From NCBI GenBank assembly GCA_024276675.1, contig JAJRWT010000091.1:62001-126000 (forward strand): DNA of 64,000 bases, read 5' to 3'. The translations under genes were made by a program, and so were the position numbers. Shown piece by piece: positions 42,899-52,012 of this stretch. Source of the DNA: Myxococcota bacterium (GTDB taxonomy: Bacteria; Myxococcota_A; UBA796; JAFGLY01). How positions within the stretch are numbered: position 1 is the stretch's first letter; the number at the start of each line of letters is the position of its first letter. The notes beneath the pieces are model-generated. The model was not told the origin of the DNA and made no database searches. It worked only from the letters and a program-made list of their open reading frames with translations.

Positions 42899-43918
42899 CT
42901 ACCAGCGTACCAGGCCGGCTCCCCAGGTCAGGCCGGCACCAAAAGCCGCCAACAGCACAAGGTCACCGGACTTCAGACGGCCATCTTCAACAGCTTCGCA
43001 CAGCGCAATAGGTATGGACGCGGCCGTGGTGTTCCCATAACGATCGATGTTGCTCACCATTTTTGACCTGGGAATGCCCATGATGCCAATCACCATTTCG
43101 TTGATCCGAAGATTGGCTTGATGCGGTACCAGGAGATCGACGTCTGAAACGCTGTAGCCGTTGGCGTCCAGAATCTCGTTGATTACCTGGGGTAACCTTG
43201 CAATAGCCTGCTTGAAAACTGCTCTACCTTCCATATATGGGTATTGCAGTCCTTTGTCCAGCATCTCGTGGGTTACTCTGGGGTTCAGCTTGCTAGCGGG
43301 TGCTACGATCTTCAATATGTCCAGGTAACGTCCATCGGCATGAAGCCTGGTGTCGATGATCCTGGAATCGCCTTCAGTGGCTTCTATCAACACGGCTCCG
43401 GCACCGTCACCAAATAGCACTGTAACGTCCCTTCCCTTGTTGGAAATATCAAGTCCGGAGGAATGGACCTCTGCACCAACAACCAGGATTCGGTTCATGG
43501 AACCGGTCCTTATGAACTGATCTGCAACCGATAGCGAATATATGAAACCGGTACACTGGTTACTGATGTCCAGAGCAGCTATCCCCGGACATCCCAGCTT
43601 GGCCTGGAGAATACACGCGGACCCGGGAAAAGTGATGTCGGGGGAGAGGGTAGCAAAGATGATCATGTCCAGATCAGACGCCTTCAAACCCGCCTTTTCC
43701 AGAGCTTCAATTGAAGCTGGCAAGGCAAGTTCCGATGCCCCCACATCTCCCTCTACCCAGTGCCTCTGCTTGATTCCGGTACGTTGGACGATCCACTCGT
43801 CAGAGGTATCTATCATCCTTTCCAGGTCGTAATTGGTAACCAACCGGTCGGGAACGTGGAACGCGATGCTGGTGATTCGGCTGCCCCTCATGTCCTTCCT
43901 CGCCATGCGATACTCCAT
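42899..43918 (-). CDS. fabH: Beta-ketoacyl-ACP synthase III
   Basis: A 339-residue KAS III-type thiolase-fold enzyme that condenses an acyl-CoA with malonyl-ACP to start fatty acid synthesis. The Cys-His-Asn triad is visible: Cys122 (DISNQCTGFIY), His266 (VPHQANLR) and Asn296 (DRYGNTTAAS). The Arg pocket WIVQRTGIKQRH is also normal. It lies outside a fab operon, so a role in a special lipid or secondary metabolite is possible. ATG codons at 43918 and 43906 both have usable ribosome sites. Confidence 0.93.
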   Translation of the reverse strand: MEYRMARKDMRGSRITSIAFHVPDRLVTNYDLERMIDTSDEWIVQRTGIKQRHWVEGDVGASELALPASIEALEKAGLKASDLDMIIFATLSPDITFPGSACILQAKLGCPGIAALDISNQCTGFIYSLSVADQFIRTGSMNRILVVGAEVHSSGLDISNKGRDVTVLFGDGAGAVLIEATEGDSRIIDTRLHADGRYLDILKIVAPASKLNPRVTHEMLDKGLQYPYMEGRAVFKQAIARLPQVINEILDANGYSVSDVDLLVPHQANLRINEMVIGIMGIPRSKMVSNIDRYGNTTAASIPIALCEAVEDGRLKSGDLVLLAAFGAGLTWGAGLVRW

Positions 43919-44055
43919 GTACAGTCCTGAACCTGAGTTACACGGGAGTATCCACCGGACAAGGAGAGAACGAAGCCGGGTACGAGATCCGGTAACAAAA
44001 AACTGACCGGAGCATTACAAGAAAGCTGGAAGCATGCTCCCTGGAAACTGATGGT

Positions 44056-46455
44056 TCATATGTCCAGGTTACGCACATTCAAAGCGTTACGCTCAATAAA
44101 CTGCCTCCTGGGCTCTACGGCATCGCCCATCAGCACGCTGAATATTCCATCGGCGTCGGCGAGATCCTCGACGCCGATCTTTACCAGGGTCCGGCTCTTC
44201 GGATCCATGGTCGTGTTCCAGAGTTGGTCAGGGTTCATTTCGCCGAGTCCCTTGTAGCGCTGGATGTCGTAACCCCTTCGCATGGCTGCCATGATCAATG
44301 TGTGTAGCTTGCGGTAGGAACCCACCTTGTTTTTTTCAAGGGTAATTGGCAGAGGAACCGTGCTTTTCAGAGTTTCAAGTATCTGCTTGAAGCCGTTGTG
44401 CTTGCTGATGACGACGCGATTGCTGACGGAAAACTTTCTGATTCCACCATTCTTGATGGTTTCCAGTTCAATCGAATAGTCATCGGTAGCACCTTTGACC
44501 AGGTTCATGGACAGAACCACGATATCCGGAAGCCATCGCTCCATGTAGGTTCGTAGCGCTTCCATCCGGCGTGACATCTCGGCCTGATCTTGCTCCGAGC
44601 CAAGGTCGCTCACCACCAGGTAGGCGTCCAATATGTCGGGATCGGTTCTACGACCCAACAGGTTCAAACGATTGACATATTGCTGAAGCAGCTTGATGGC
44701 GGAAGTGAGTACATCACCTTCAAGTGCGCCATCACTCGTCATCACTTTCAGACTATCGGTTCCATTCTTCAAGAGGAACTCTTCCAATTCGGTTTCGTTC
44801 TTGAGGTACTTCTCCACCTTGCCGCGTTTGACCCTGAATAGAGGAGGCTGGGCCACATACAGATGGCCCTTTTCGACCATGTCGCGCATCTGCCTGAAGA
44901 AAAAGGTCAACAGCAGAGTACGGATGTGGCTGCCGTCAACATCGGCGTCGGTCATGATTATTACGCGGTCATACCTGAGCCTTTCGTGGTCGAAGTCAGG
45001 CCCCACACCGGCACCGAGGGCAGATACAATGGTACCGATCTCGATGTTGGATAGCATCTTGTCAAGCCGAGCCTTTTCGACGTTGATGATCTTGCCTCTT
45101 AGAGGAAGTATTGCCTGGGTTCGACGATCACGCCCCTGTTTTGCCGATCCCCCCGCGGAGTCACCCTCTACTAGGTAGATCTCACAAAGCGCCGGATCCC
45201 TCTCCTGACAATCCGCCAGCTTGCCTGGCAGGTTGCTGCCTTCAAGGATGCTCTTTCGCCTAGCCAGATCCCGGGCCTTCCTGGCAGCATCACGGGCTCT
45301 TGATGCCTCAAGTGCTCTACGGATGACAGCCTTGCCAACCTGCGGGTTTTCTTCCAGGTAGATGGAGAGCTGCTCGTTGGTCACGCTTTCCGTCAGTCCC
45401 TTGACCTCGCTGTTTCCGAGCTTTGTCTTGGTTTGACCTTCGAACTGCGGATTTCGGATCTTCACTGAAAGAACGGCGGTGAGACCTTCACGGATGTCTT
45501 CGCCCGACAGGTTTTCGCGCTTGTGGTTCTTGAGCAGACCAGAAGCCTGGGCGTATGAGTTTATGGTTCTTGTAAGGGCTGCTTTCAGCCCGCTGACATG
45601 TGTCCCACCCTCGATGGTGTTTATGTTGTTGGCGAAGCTGTGGAGGTTTTCGTTGTAGGCGGTGGTCCATTGCAGAGCCACCTCGAGTTCAACTCCCTCT
45701 CGTCGCCCCTTTACATATACCGGCTCTGGGTGAAGGACCTGTCTGTTCTTGTTCAGGTGCTTTACAAAGGAGACTATTCCTCCATTGTAGCAATACTCAA
45801 AAATGCTCCCATCTCGATGGTCTTGAAGAATGATGGTAAGACCTGGATTCAGGAAGGCCAGCTCCCTCAACCTGGTAGACAGCCTGTCTGCTGAAAATTC
45901 AATTGTTTCATGGAATATTTCCGGATCTGGCAGGAACGTTACCCTGGTGCCGTGCCTGTCGCTCGGTTCGAGCTGCAACAAGCCGGTTTCCGGTACACCA
46001 CGGTTGTACCTCTGCCTGTGGTGGTATCCATCACGCCATATGTCAAGCACCGTCACAGCGGACAGGGCGTTCACACAGCTTACACCAACCCCGTGCAAAC
46101 CTCCGGAAACCTTGTACGAAGTCTCTGAAAACTTCCCCCCCGCGTGCAAGGTGGTCATCACAACTTCGGCTGCTGGTCTACCATCGCTGGGATGTTCTCC
46201 CACCGGAATTCCCCGGCCATTGTCGAGCACCGAACACGAGTCGTCTTCGTTCAACTCCACCAAGATACGATCACAGGCACCTGCCATTGCTTCGTCAACA
46301 GCATTATCGACAACTTCGTGTACCAGGTGGTGCAATCCACGCGGCCCGGTTGATCCCACGTACATCGCTGGACGTTTTCTTACAGCTTCCAGGCCCTCAA
46401 GAACTTGAATACTTGAAGCATTGTACTGCTGAGATCCGGACTTCTCGACGGCCAT
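44056..46455 (-). CDS. gyrB: DNA gyrase subunit B
   Basis: A 799-residue ATPase subunit of DNA gyrase. The GHKL ATPase start (SSIQVLEGLEAVRKRPAMYV, then HHLVHEVVDNAVDEAMAG), the TOPRIM motif EGDSAGGSAKQGRDR, DADVDGSHIRTLLLTFF, and the C-terminal RYKGLGEMNPDQLWNTTMDP are all present. It is the last gene of the dnaA-dnaN-recF-gyrB order. The 245-base gap before it (46456-46700) shows nothing recognisable. Confidence 0.97.
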   Translation of the reverse strand: MAVEKSGSQQYNASSIQVLEGLEAVRKRPAMYVGSTGPRGLHHLVHEVVDNAVDEAMAGACDRILVELNEDDSCSVLDNGRGIPVGEHPSDGRPAAEVVMTTLHAGGKFSETSYKVSGGLHGVGVSCVNALSAVTVLDIWRDGYHHRQRYNRGVPETGLLQLEPSDRHGTRVTFLPDPEIFHETIEFSADRLSTRLRELAFLNPGLTIILQDHRDGSIFEYCYNGGIVSFVKHLNKNRQVLHPEPVYVKGRREGVELEVALQWTTAYNENLHSFANNINTIEGGTHVSGLKAALTRTINSYAQASGLLKNHKRENLSGEDIREGLTAVLSVKIRNPQFEGQTKTKLGNSEVKGLTESVTNEQLSIYLEENPQVGKAVIRRALEASRARDAARKARDLARRKSILEGSNLPGKLADCQERDPALCEIYLVEGDSAGGSAKQGRDRRTQAILPLRGKIINVEKARLDKMLSNIEIGTIVSALGAGVGPDFDHERLRYDRVIIMTDADVDGSHIRTLLLTFFFRQMRDMVEKGHLYVAQPPLFRVKRGKVEKYLKNETELEEFLLKNGTDSLKVMTSDGALEGDVLTSAIKLLQQYVNRLNLLGRRTDPDILDAYLVVSDLGSEQDQAEMSRRMEALRTYMERWLPDIVVLSMNLVKGATDDYSIELETIKNGGIRKFSVSNRVVISKHNGFKQILETLKSTVPLPITLEKNKVGSYRKLHTLIMAAMRRGYDIQRYKGLGEMNPDQLWNTTMDPKSRTLVKIGVEDLADADGIFSVLMGDAVEPRRQFIERNALNVRNLDI

Positions 46456-46700
46456 GGACGCTAAACTCCTCTTGGGCTCTACTTCAATAGACGGGGACTC
46501 TGGCCAGATTGTTGAAACGCCACCTCACCACAGAAACCTGAGATGAGGGAATCGTGCCTTGAACTGAATCGACTTTCACAAGCAGCCAAAGAAAGGCAAT
46601 GGTGGTTCGTCCGTGAACCAGGTATCTACTGAAACAAGGCAAGCAGCCGCAGTAAACGGGAATTTCTGCAACCTTTCTCTTCTTGACCATTCATTACCAC

Positions 46701-47870
46701 CTAACCTCTTGCCGACCAGTAATCTACCCTTCCAGAGACGAGTTGAAAGGTTCTTGATCTCGCACCCAGTCTCCTCACCAGCCCAGATGGATCAGTGGTT
46801 GTGACCGCTACCTGTGCATCGAGACTTTCCAGCACCTCCAGCAATCGTCCAAGCCTGCCATCGTCGATCTCACTGGAAAGGTCATCCAGGAGCATCAACG
46901 GTGGATCCCCATCCCGCACTGCGACAGCCAACTCGGCAAGCTTCAATGAGAGGGCCAAGGTTCTTACCTGACCCTGTGATGCGAAACGCCTGGCCGACCG
47001 CATCTCGACACCCTCAACTGCCCTTTCAGGCTTGAGGTCTCCATCCGCCCCGCTGATTCTTTTTCCGGTGGACAGGAGAATCTCTGCATCGTCCCGCTGG
47101 GGCCCCACGAGGTTCATCTCCCTCCGAAGCTCTTCTTTTCGGATCTTGTTCAGGAGAAGTCCGTAACGTAGCTCCATCTCCGCTCTGCTTCCCGTACCCA
47201 GAACGCTGCGGTATTGAATGGATGCGCTCATTCCTCCGGATAGAAGCCTGTGGTAGTGATCCAGGGGATCCTTGAGAGCGGCCACCAGCCGAGCACGAGA
47301 AAGTGAAACACCTGCTCCCAGAGGAACGAGTCTCTGATTCCAGGCTTCCAGTTCACCGGGATCCACGTTGCCGCGCCGAAGAAGCGCAGCCTTCTGGGCA
47401 AGTGTTCGTCTGAATGCTCGAACGTTCTGAAGATGGGCCGGCCAGGAATTGAAAGTAGCCCGGTCCAGAAAACGCCTCCTGTATTCAGGCCCTCCCCTTA
47501 CGATTTCGACATCTCCGGGAGAGAACACCACTGCCCTCATGTTCTTGAAGTAATGTGCGGAATCCCTTGTTTCTGAACCATCCATGAACACTCTGCGGCC
47601 ATCGGAGCCAACCTCTACTCCAAGGCGAACAGTGCCAGCTTGCCCTGTCACGGTGGCGGAGATTCGTGCAAGCGAAGCACCCCACCTGATCATGTCCCTC
47701 CAAGGTGCTGCTCTGAAGCTCTTCAGGGTGGATACTACACCCATGGCTTCCAGCAGATTGGTCTTACCCGCCCCGTTTTCACCGCTGAATATCAGAAAAC
47801 CTGAATCGGTGTCCAACGTTGCTGCGGAGATATTACGCCAATCAACCAGCGCCAGACGTACAAGCCTCAT
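46701..47870 (-). CDS. recF: DNA replication and repair protein RecF
   Basis: A 389-residue SMC-like ATPase that helps load RecA at gaps. Walker A is FSGENGAGKTNLLEAM, the signature region is ASQGQVRTLALSLKLAEL, and Walker B is PLMLLDDLSSEIDDGRL. Length is typical. It lies 29 bases after dnaN. Confidence 0.95.
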   Translation of the reverse strand: MRLVRLALVDWRNISAATLDTDSGFLIFSGENGAGKTNLLEAMGVVSTLKSFRAAPWRDMIRWGASLARISATVTGQAGTVRLGVEVGSDGRRVFMDGSETRDSAHYFKNMRAVVFSPGDVEIVRGGPEYRRRFLDRATFNSWPAHLQNVRAFRRTLAQKAALLRRGNVDPGELEAWNQRLVPLGAGVSLSRARLVAALKDPLDHYHRLLSGGMSASIQYRSVLGTGSRAEMELRYGLLLNKIRKEELRREMNLVGPQRDDAEILLSTGKRISGADGDLKPERAVEGVEMRSARRFASQGQVRTLALSLKLAELAVAVRDGDPPLMLLDDLSSEIDDGRLGRLLEVLESLDAQVAVTTTDPSGLVRRLGARSRTFQLVSGRVDYWSARG

Positions 47871-47899
47871 TAGCTCACTGATAGCGAATCGTGGCGACC

Positions 47900-49018
47900 T
47901 CAGTCCAGCCTTATTGGCATGACGACAAAACAGACGTCGTCCCGACCTTCCACCTTGACAATACAGGGAGCAAGGGGTTCACCAAGCTCCAGAATCAACT
48001 TGTCATCACGGAGGCATTGCAGCACGTCGAGAAAAAACTTCACGTTGAAACCCATCTTGGTGGGTTCGCCTTCGAATTGAATGGGAATGGGATGCCTGGC
48101 TTCACCGTGATCCACGCTTCGGGCTGAAACCAGTACCTCAGCTTCTGAAAACTCCATCTTGATGGTGTTGGCTCTGTCCTGGGCTTCCAGAGCTACCCTT
48201 ATGAGACCCTCCTGGAATATCTCTCTGTCCACCACTGCCTTTCTGGAGAAACTGCTGGGCATCACATTCCGATAGGGTGGAAACTCGCCATCGACCATAC
48301 GTGTATGGAAAAGGGCTTTATCGATTTCGATGGTCGCTGCCCTGTCGCCAAAGGTAATTTCCACCTTGGCGGCAGGATCCACCAGGTGCTTCCTGCATTC
48401 AACGAGCACCTTTCGGGGCAACAACATCTGCTCGCCCATGCCGAATTCACCGTCGAACGGGATTTCTGAATAGCAAAGTCGATTGCCATCCGTTGCCACC
48501 ATCCTGATTCGCTGTCCAGAACCGGAATCACCAACCTGTTCCAGATGAGCACCATTCAAGCCATAACGGGTTTCATCGGTGGGAATGGCGAAAATGGTTT
48601 CTTCTATCATCCGTTGAAGCCCACCAGCGGTAACACTGATGCCAGAGCTGCCCTCGAATGGAGGGACGGGTGGGAATTCTTCCATGGGAGCGCCCATCAG
48701 ACGGTAGTGTGCTGGTGGCGCATCAACCACCACGTAGCTGTTGTCCTGGGAGTAAATGTGTACCGGACCCTTGGGTAGGAACTTCGCCACCTGAAAAAAG
48801 TGCCCGGCATTCATACTGACAGATCCAGGCTTTTCAATGCGAGCGTTGTGCCCGGTTATCACGGTCAATTCGGTATCGGTCGCGGTAACCTGGAAGTTGT
48901 CTTCCTTGGCCGTGAGAAGAGCATGACCCAGGATTTGATGTGTGCTTCTACGTTCGACTACTCCCTGAATACCAGCAAGTGCCCGAACCAGCTCATCCTT
49001 TTCTATGTACAGGTCCAT
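47900..49018 (-). CDS. dnaN: DNA polymerase III beta subunit (sliding clamp)
   Basis: A 372-residue three-domain clamp. The start MDLYIEKDELVRALAGIQGV, the segments QILGHALLTAKEDNFQVTAT and EISVTAGG-like turns, and the C-terminal pocket end (CFVVMPIRLD) are those of DnaN. It follows the putative origin on the minus strand. Confidence 0.96.
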   Translation of the reverse strand: MDLYIEKDELVRALAGIQGVVERRSTHQILGHALLTAKEDNFQVTATDTELTVITGHNARIEKPGSVSMNAGHFFQVAKFLPKGPVHIYSQDNSYVVVDAPPAHYRLMGAPMEEFPPVPPFEGSSGISVTAGGLQRMIEETIFAIPTDETRYGLNGAHLEQVGDSGSGQRIRMVATDGNRLCYSEIPFDGEFGMGEQMLLPRKVLVECRKHLVDPAAKVEITFGDRAATIEIDKALFHTRMVDGEFPPYRNVMPSSFSRKAVVDREIFQEGLIRVALEAQDRANTIKMEFSEAEVLVSARSVDHGEARHPIPIQFEGEPTKMGFNVKFFLDVLQCLRDDKLILELGEPLAPCIVKVEGRDDVCFVVMPIRLD

Positions 49019-49317
49019 GTGGACTTCCAGTTCTGTGATGCTTGATGACTTGGTGAATGGACTTCAAGCAAGTGTGTTCACCCTGTTTATTCGTCCACCT
49101 GTCGCCTCGATGGTGGCAAGTTTCGAGAATTCTCGACAACGGTCTTGTATTCGGTTCTGGAGATCTTTGGTACTCCTGCTTGCTCCATACCTCGAAGGGA
49201 ATCCTTTCATGATTCCTGGAACCAGGCTGTGGTCAACATCCAGCCAACCAATGGTACTCCATCAGGAAAAGATGATTGCTTATCTAGAACAGTAGTAGAA
49301 CCAGTTACTTATCGATA

Positions 49318-49326
49318 TGTGGAAAA
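49318..49326 (-). promoter_or_regulatory. DnaA box
   Basis: TTTTCCACA on the minus strand fits the TTWTNCACA consensus exactly, inside the dnaA-dnaN gap. Confidence 0.65.
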
Positions 49327-49344
49327 CTCGTATAACACAGGGCA

Positions 49345-49367
49345 AAGGGCTTATATGGATAGCCCTT
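49345..49367. repeat. Inverted repeat within the putative oriC
   Basis: AAGGGCT and AGCCCTT flank a 9-base spacer (TATATGGAT). A stem of seven pairs could form. It may be an origin-binding protein site or the terminator or attenuator of the dnaA transcript. Confidence 0.4.
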
Positions 49368-49437
49368 ACTGTTGATGTTCTGTTGATTGCTCGGCTTGTG
49401 AATTTTGGAGTTCTGCTGTTCTATTCAAGATTCCCTG

Positions 49438-49446
49438 TTCTCCACA
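49438..49446 (+). promoter_or_regulatory. Near-consensus DnaA box
   Basis: TTCTCCACA differs from TTWTNCACA at one position. It lies 69 bases before the dnaA stop side of the origin region. Confidence 0.45.
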
Positions 49447-49514
49447 ATCAAACAATGGACTTCTCTACAAGTATTCCACAAGGATATCCATAAGTATTCC
49501 AGCAATCTTGATGG

Positions 49515-50858
49515 TCAGCGCGGCAGGTTGTTCTGAATTGCTTGTACTACCGTCGCCAAGCTGTTGTCTTCCCGGATCTTTTTTTCGATCTTACGGTAGG
49601 CATACTGAATAGTGGCATGATCACGGTTTCCAACCGCCACGCCTATATCGGGGAATGACAGATCTGTGTTTTCCCGGATCAGAAAGATGGCTATGTGACG
49701 TGGCTTGACCAATCGTTTCAAACGTGAGCTGCTTCGAATCTCGCTTGGCTTGATGTCGTGGAAACGAGCTACTGCCTTGATTATCTGGTCAGGGGTCAAG
49801 ATCTTGCGCTCGGTTGGTAGAAGATGCTTGAGGTACTTCTTTGTGGTCTCCAGATTCAGTGGTTTTTTATAGAACGAAGTTATCGCGGACAACCGATTGA
49901 GCGCTCCTTCCAACTCCCTGATGTTGTCGTCGACGCTCTGGGCGATGAACAGGCCAACGTCTGAAGGCAGATTGAGACCCAGTTGTTCGGCTTTTGATTC
50001 CAGTATGGCCAGCATGGTTTCCAGGTCGGGTGCCTGGAGATCCGCCAGTAGGCCGCCTTCACAGCGTGAACGGAGTCTGTTTTCGAGTCCTTCGATGTTC
50101 TTGGGAAGCATGTCGGCGGCAATGACAATCTGTTTTCCAACCGTTTGAATGGCTTCGAAGGTGTGAAAGAACTCTTCCTGTGTTCGCTCCTTTCCGCCCA
50201 GAAACTGGATATCGTCCATGAGCAGGACATCGACGTTCTGGCGGTATCGTTCTCGAAAATCGACCATTCGCTTGTAGCGGAGGGCATTGATCATCTCGTT
50301 CATGAACTGTTCGGCAGTGATGTAGACCACTCCGGAGCTGATTTCGTTTTGAAGAACCTGGTTGCCAAGTGCGTGCATGAGATGAGTCTTGCCCAGCCCC
50401 GTACCGCCGTAGATGAAGAGAGGATTGTTGTTCTGACTTCCCGGAAAGTCTGCAACCGCCCGTGAGGCTGTGTATGCAAATTCGTTACAGGAGCCGACCA
50501 CAAAATTTGAGAAGGTCTTGTCGGGATTTGGCAGCTTCGCGGCCACAGGGGATCCGGACTTGTTCCTGGCCTGTTTTCGGGCTCTATTGCCAGCCTGTCG
50601 GGGGTTTTTTACTGATGATGGAGATACCTCGATCAATATGTCTACCCTGCTGCCAATGACGGACCCGAAGGCCTTCTGTATGGAGGCCTTGTAGTTGTCG
50701 ATTATCCAGTCTGCGAAAATTTTGTCTGGAACCTCGAGTATGACATTCGGGCCGTCCATCTTCTTCAAAGTGATTGCCTTGAACCAGTAATCGTAGCTTT
50801 CAGGGCTTGTCTGTTCCTTCAGTATTTCGAGTACTTTGTTCCAGATACCATTATCCAT
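49515..50858 (-). CDS. dnaA: Chromosomal replication initiator protein DnaA
   Basis: A 447-residue initiator. Domain I starts at the N terminus (WNKVLEILKEQTSPESYDYW). A short linker (about 85-115) is basic. The AAA+ domain has Walker A GGTGLGKTHLMHAL (about 151-164) and Walker B VLLMDDIQFL. The DNA-binding domain IV ends with the signature VGNRDHATIQYAYRKIEKK. It binds the DnaA boxes listed nearby and opens the origin. Confidence 0.97.
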   Translation of the reverse strand: MDNGIWNKVLEILKEQTSPESYDYWFKAITLKKMDGPNVILEVPDKIFADWIIDNYKASIQKAFGSVIGSRVDILIEVSPSSVKNPRQAGNRARKQARNKSGSPVAAKLPNPDKTFSNFVVGSCNEFAYTASRAVADFPGSQNNNPLFIYGGTGLGKTHLMHALGNQVLQNEISSGVVYITAEQFMNEMINALRYKRMVDFRERYRQNVDVLLMDDIQFLGGKERTQEEFFHTFEAIQTVGKQIVIAADMLPKNIEGLENRLRSRCEGGLLADLQAPDLETMLAILESKAEQLGLNLPSDVGLFIAQSVDDNIRELEGALNRLSAITSFYKKPLNLETTKKYLKHLLPTERKILTPDQIIKAVARFHDIKPSEIRSSSRLKRLVKPRHIAIFLIRENTDLSFPDIGVAVGNRDHATIQYAYRKIEKKIREDNSLATVVQAIQNNLPR

Positions 50859-51064
50859 GATCGGTACACCCCCCGAACGATGGCTGTTCGTTTCCGCAAA
50901 GTGGTTGGCGTTCTTCTGAATCTATGCCGATGACGGTACCAGCTTGGGGGCAATCAGACAAGATACCCGAGAGAGCGCTATTTCAAGTGGTTGCGCGGAT
51001 GTGCCTGGCGAAGGAATGGGCCGTCCCGGCGATGGGAGCCATTTCCGGATGGGAACTGGCTAGC

Positions 51065-51093
51065 TTGACCTTGAGGATGCCTGAAGATAGAAT
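51065..51093 (+). promoter_or_regulatory. Promoter of the rpmH-rnpA-yidD-yidC operon
   Basis: TTGACC (51065-51070), a spacer of exactly 17 bases and TAGAAT (51088-51093) lie about 97 bases upstream of the rpmH start. This is a strong housekeeping-type promoter. The remainder of the dnaA-rpmH gap (50859-51189) shows no other structure; a dnaA promoter must lie in it but is not obvious. Confidence 0.7.
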
Positions 51094-51189
51094 CGCTCAC
51101 TTGCATATCTATTGAAGGCTCACGAACTCCGATCTTCCATAGCACGTTGTGCCGTGACGGAGATTTGGCCGTGGTCCATGGAGGTTCAG

Positions 51190-51345
51190 TTGAAGAGAAC
51201 ATATCAGCCAAGCAACGTAAAGCGAAAACGATGTCACGGCTTCCGAGCAAGGATGCGCACCGTAGGTGGAAGAAGGGTCATAACCCGTCGCCGGGCCAAG
51301 GGGCGAAAGCGGCTGGTGGTGACCATTCCCAGCAAGGAACGTTGA
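51190..51345 (+). CDS. rpmH: 50S ribosomal protein L34
   Basis: A 51-residue, very basic ribosomal protein: MKRTYQPSNVKRKR, then HGFRARMRTVGGRRVITRRR and a short tail (LVVTIPSKER) slightly longer than the 44-46 residues of most L34. The start is TTG at 51190 with GGAGG five bases upstream; longer in-frame reading upstream adds no L34-like sequence. Its TGA overlaps the TTG start of rnpA (TTGA). Confidence 0.95.
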   Translation: MKRTYQPSNVKRKRCHGFRARMRTVGGRRVITRRRAKGRKRLVVTIPSKER

Positions 51346-51704
51346 CAAGAAAAGGTGAACGTTATCCTCCCAGCATTCGAATTCGTTCGACTGGGGACTA
51401 CAGGCGAATACAGAGCAGCGGTCGGAGGTTTCGAACTGCTTCGTTGATAGTGCTTTTTACCAGCGGTCGATCAAACAGCAGTCGCGTTGGATTGACGGTT
51501 GGTAGAAGAGTGGGAAATGCAGTGGTTCGAAATCGGGTCAAGAGGTGGTTGAGAGAGGCTGTGAGGCTCAACTACGGACGACTTCCAGGAAGGTTGGATG
51601 TAGTTTTTGTTGCTGTTCCCGCCGCCTCAAGGGCTGGAGCAAAGGTACTCGCCGCAGAGGTGGAACAAGCGTTCAACAAGCTCTCAAAGGCACCATCTGG
51701 ATGA
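51342..51704 (+). CDS. rnpA: Ribonuclease P protein component
   Basis: A 120-residue basic protein that assists the RNase P RNA in tRNA 5' maturation. The signature is present: RIRSTGDYRRIQSSGRRFRT, GLTVGRRVGNAVVRNRVKRW and the following LREAVR. The TTG at 51342 overlaps the rpmH stop and has AAGGA upstream; coupled translation from rpmH is likely. It overlaps yidD by ATGA. Confidence 0.93.
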   Translation: MTRKGERYPPSIRIRSTGDYRRIQSSGRRFRTASLIVLFTSGRSNSSRVGLTVGRRVGNAVVRNRVKRWLREAVRLNYGRLPGRLDVVFVAVPAASRAGAKVLAAEVEQAFNKLSKAPSG

Positions 51705-52012
51705 AATGGTTGATCACCCGATTGATTCGTGTCTACCAACTGACGCTGAGCAGTTGGATGCCACCTGTTTGTCGGTTCACACCGAGCTGTTCCCAGTACG
51801 CAATCGAAGCCATTCAGCTACATGGCTTGATTAGGGGTCTGATCCTGGCAAGCTGGAGAGTGCTTCGCTGCAACCCTTTCCATCCAGGTGGAGTCGATCC
51901 CGTGCCGGAAAATGGTACGGGGTGGCTTCTCTCGTCTTCCAGCAGTATGCACATGAAGGGCTTGAAGGCCTCCTGTTGTTCGGAACGAGATGACTCTGGA
52001 GAAAGCTCGTGA
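51701..52012 (+). CDS. yidD: Membrane protein insertion efficiency factor YidD
   Basis: A 103-residue protein of the YidD family. The invariant core is CRFTPSCSQYAIEAIQLHG, LILASWRVLRCNPFHPGG and DPVP, with three conserved Cys. The N-terminal amphipathic helix WLITRLIRVYQLTLS associates with the membrane. The 30-residue tail after DPVP is Ser-rich and not conserved. Its start overlaps the rnpA stop and its stop overlaps the yidC start (GTGA). Confidence 0.93.
   Translation: MKWLITRLIRVYQLTLSSWMPPVCRFTPSCSQYAIEAIQLHGLIRGLILASWRVLRCNPFHPGGVDPVPENGTGWLLSSSSSMHMKGLKASCCSERDDSGESS

Larger units (their letters stand above)
49019..49514. other. Probable replication origin (oriC), dnaA-dnaN intergenic
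   Basis: A 496-base gap between dnaA and dnaN that is visibly richer in A and T than its surroundings. It contains one DnaA box fitting TTWTNCACA (49318-49326, minus strand), two or more near-matches (TTCTCCACA 49438-49446, TATTCCACA 49472-49480), and an inverted repeat at 49345-49367. The dnaA-dnaN gap is a common oriC site. The dnaA-rpmH gap has no such boxes. Confidence 0.7.

Noticed and set aside
46484..46690. A 68-codon minus-strand frame between recF and gyrB
   Set aside because: It has no motif, no convincing ribosome site and the composition of random sequence; treated as leader DNA.
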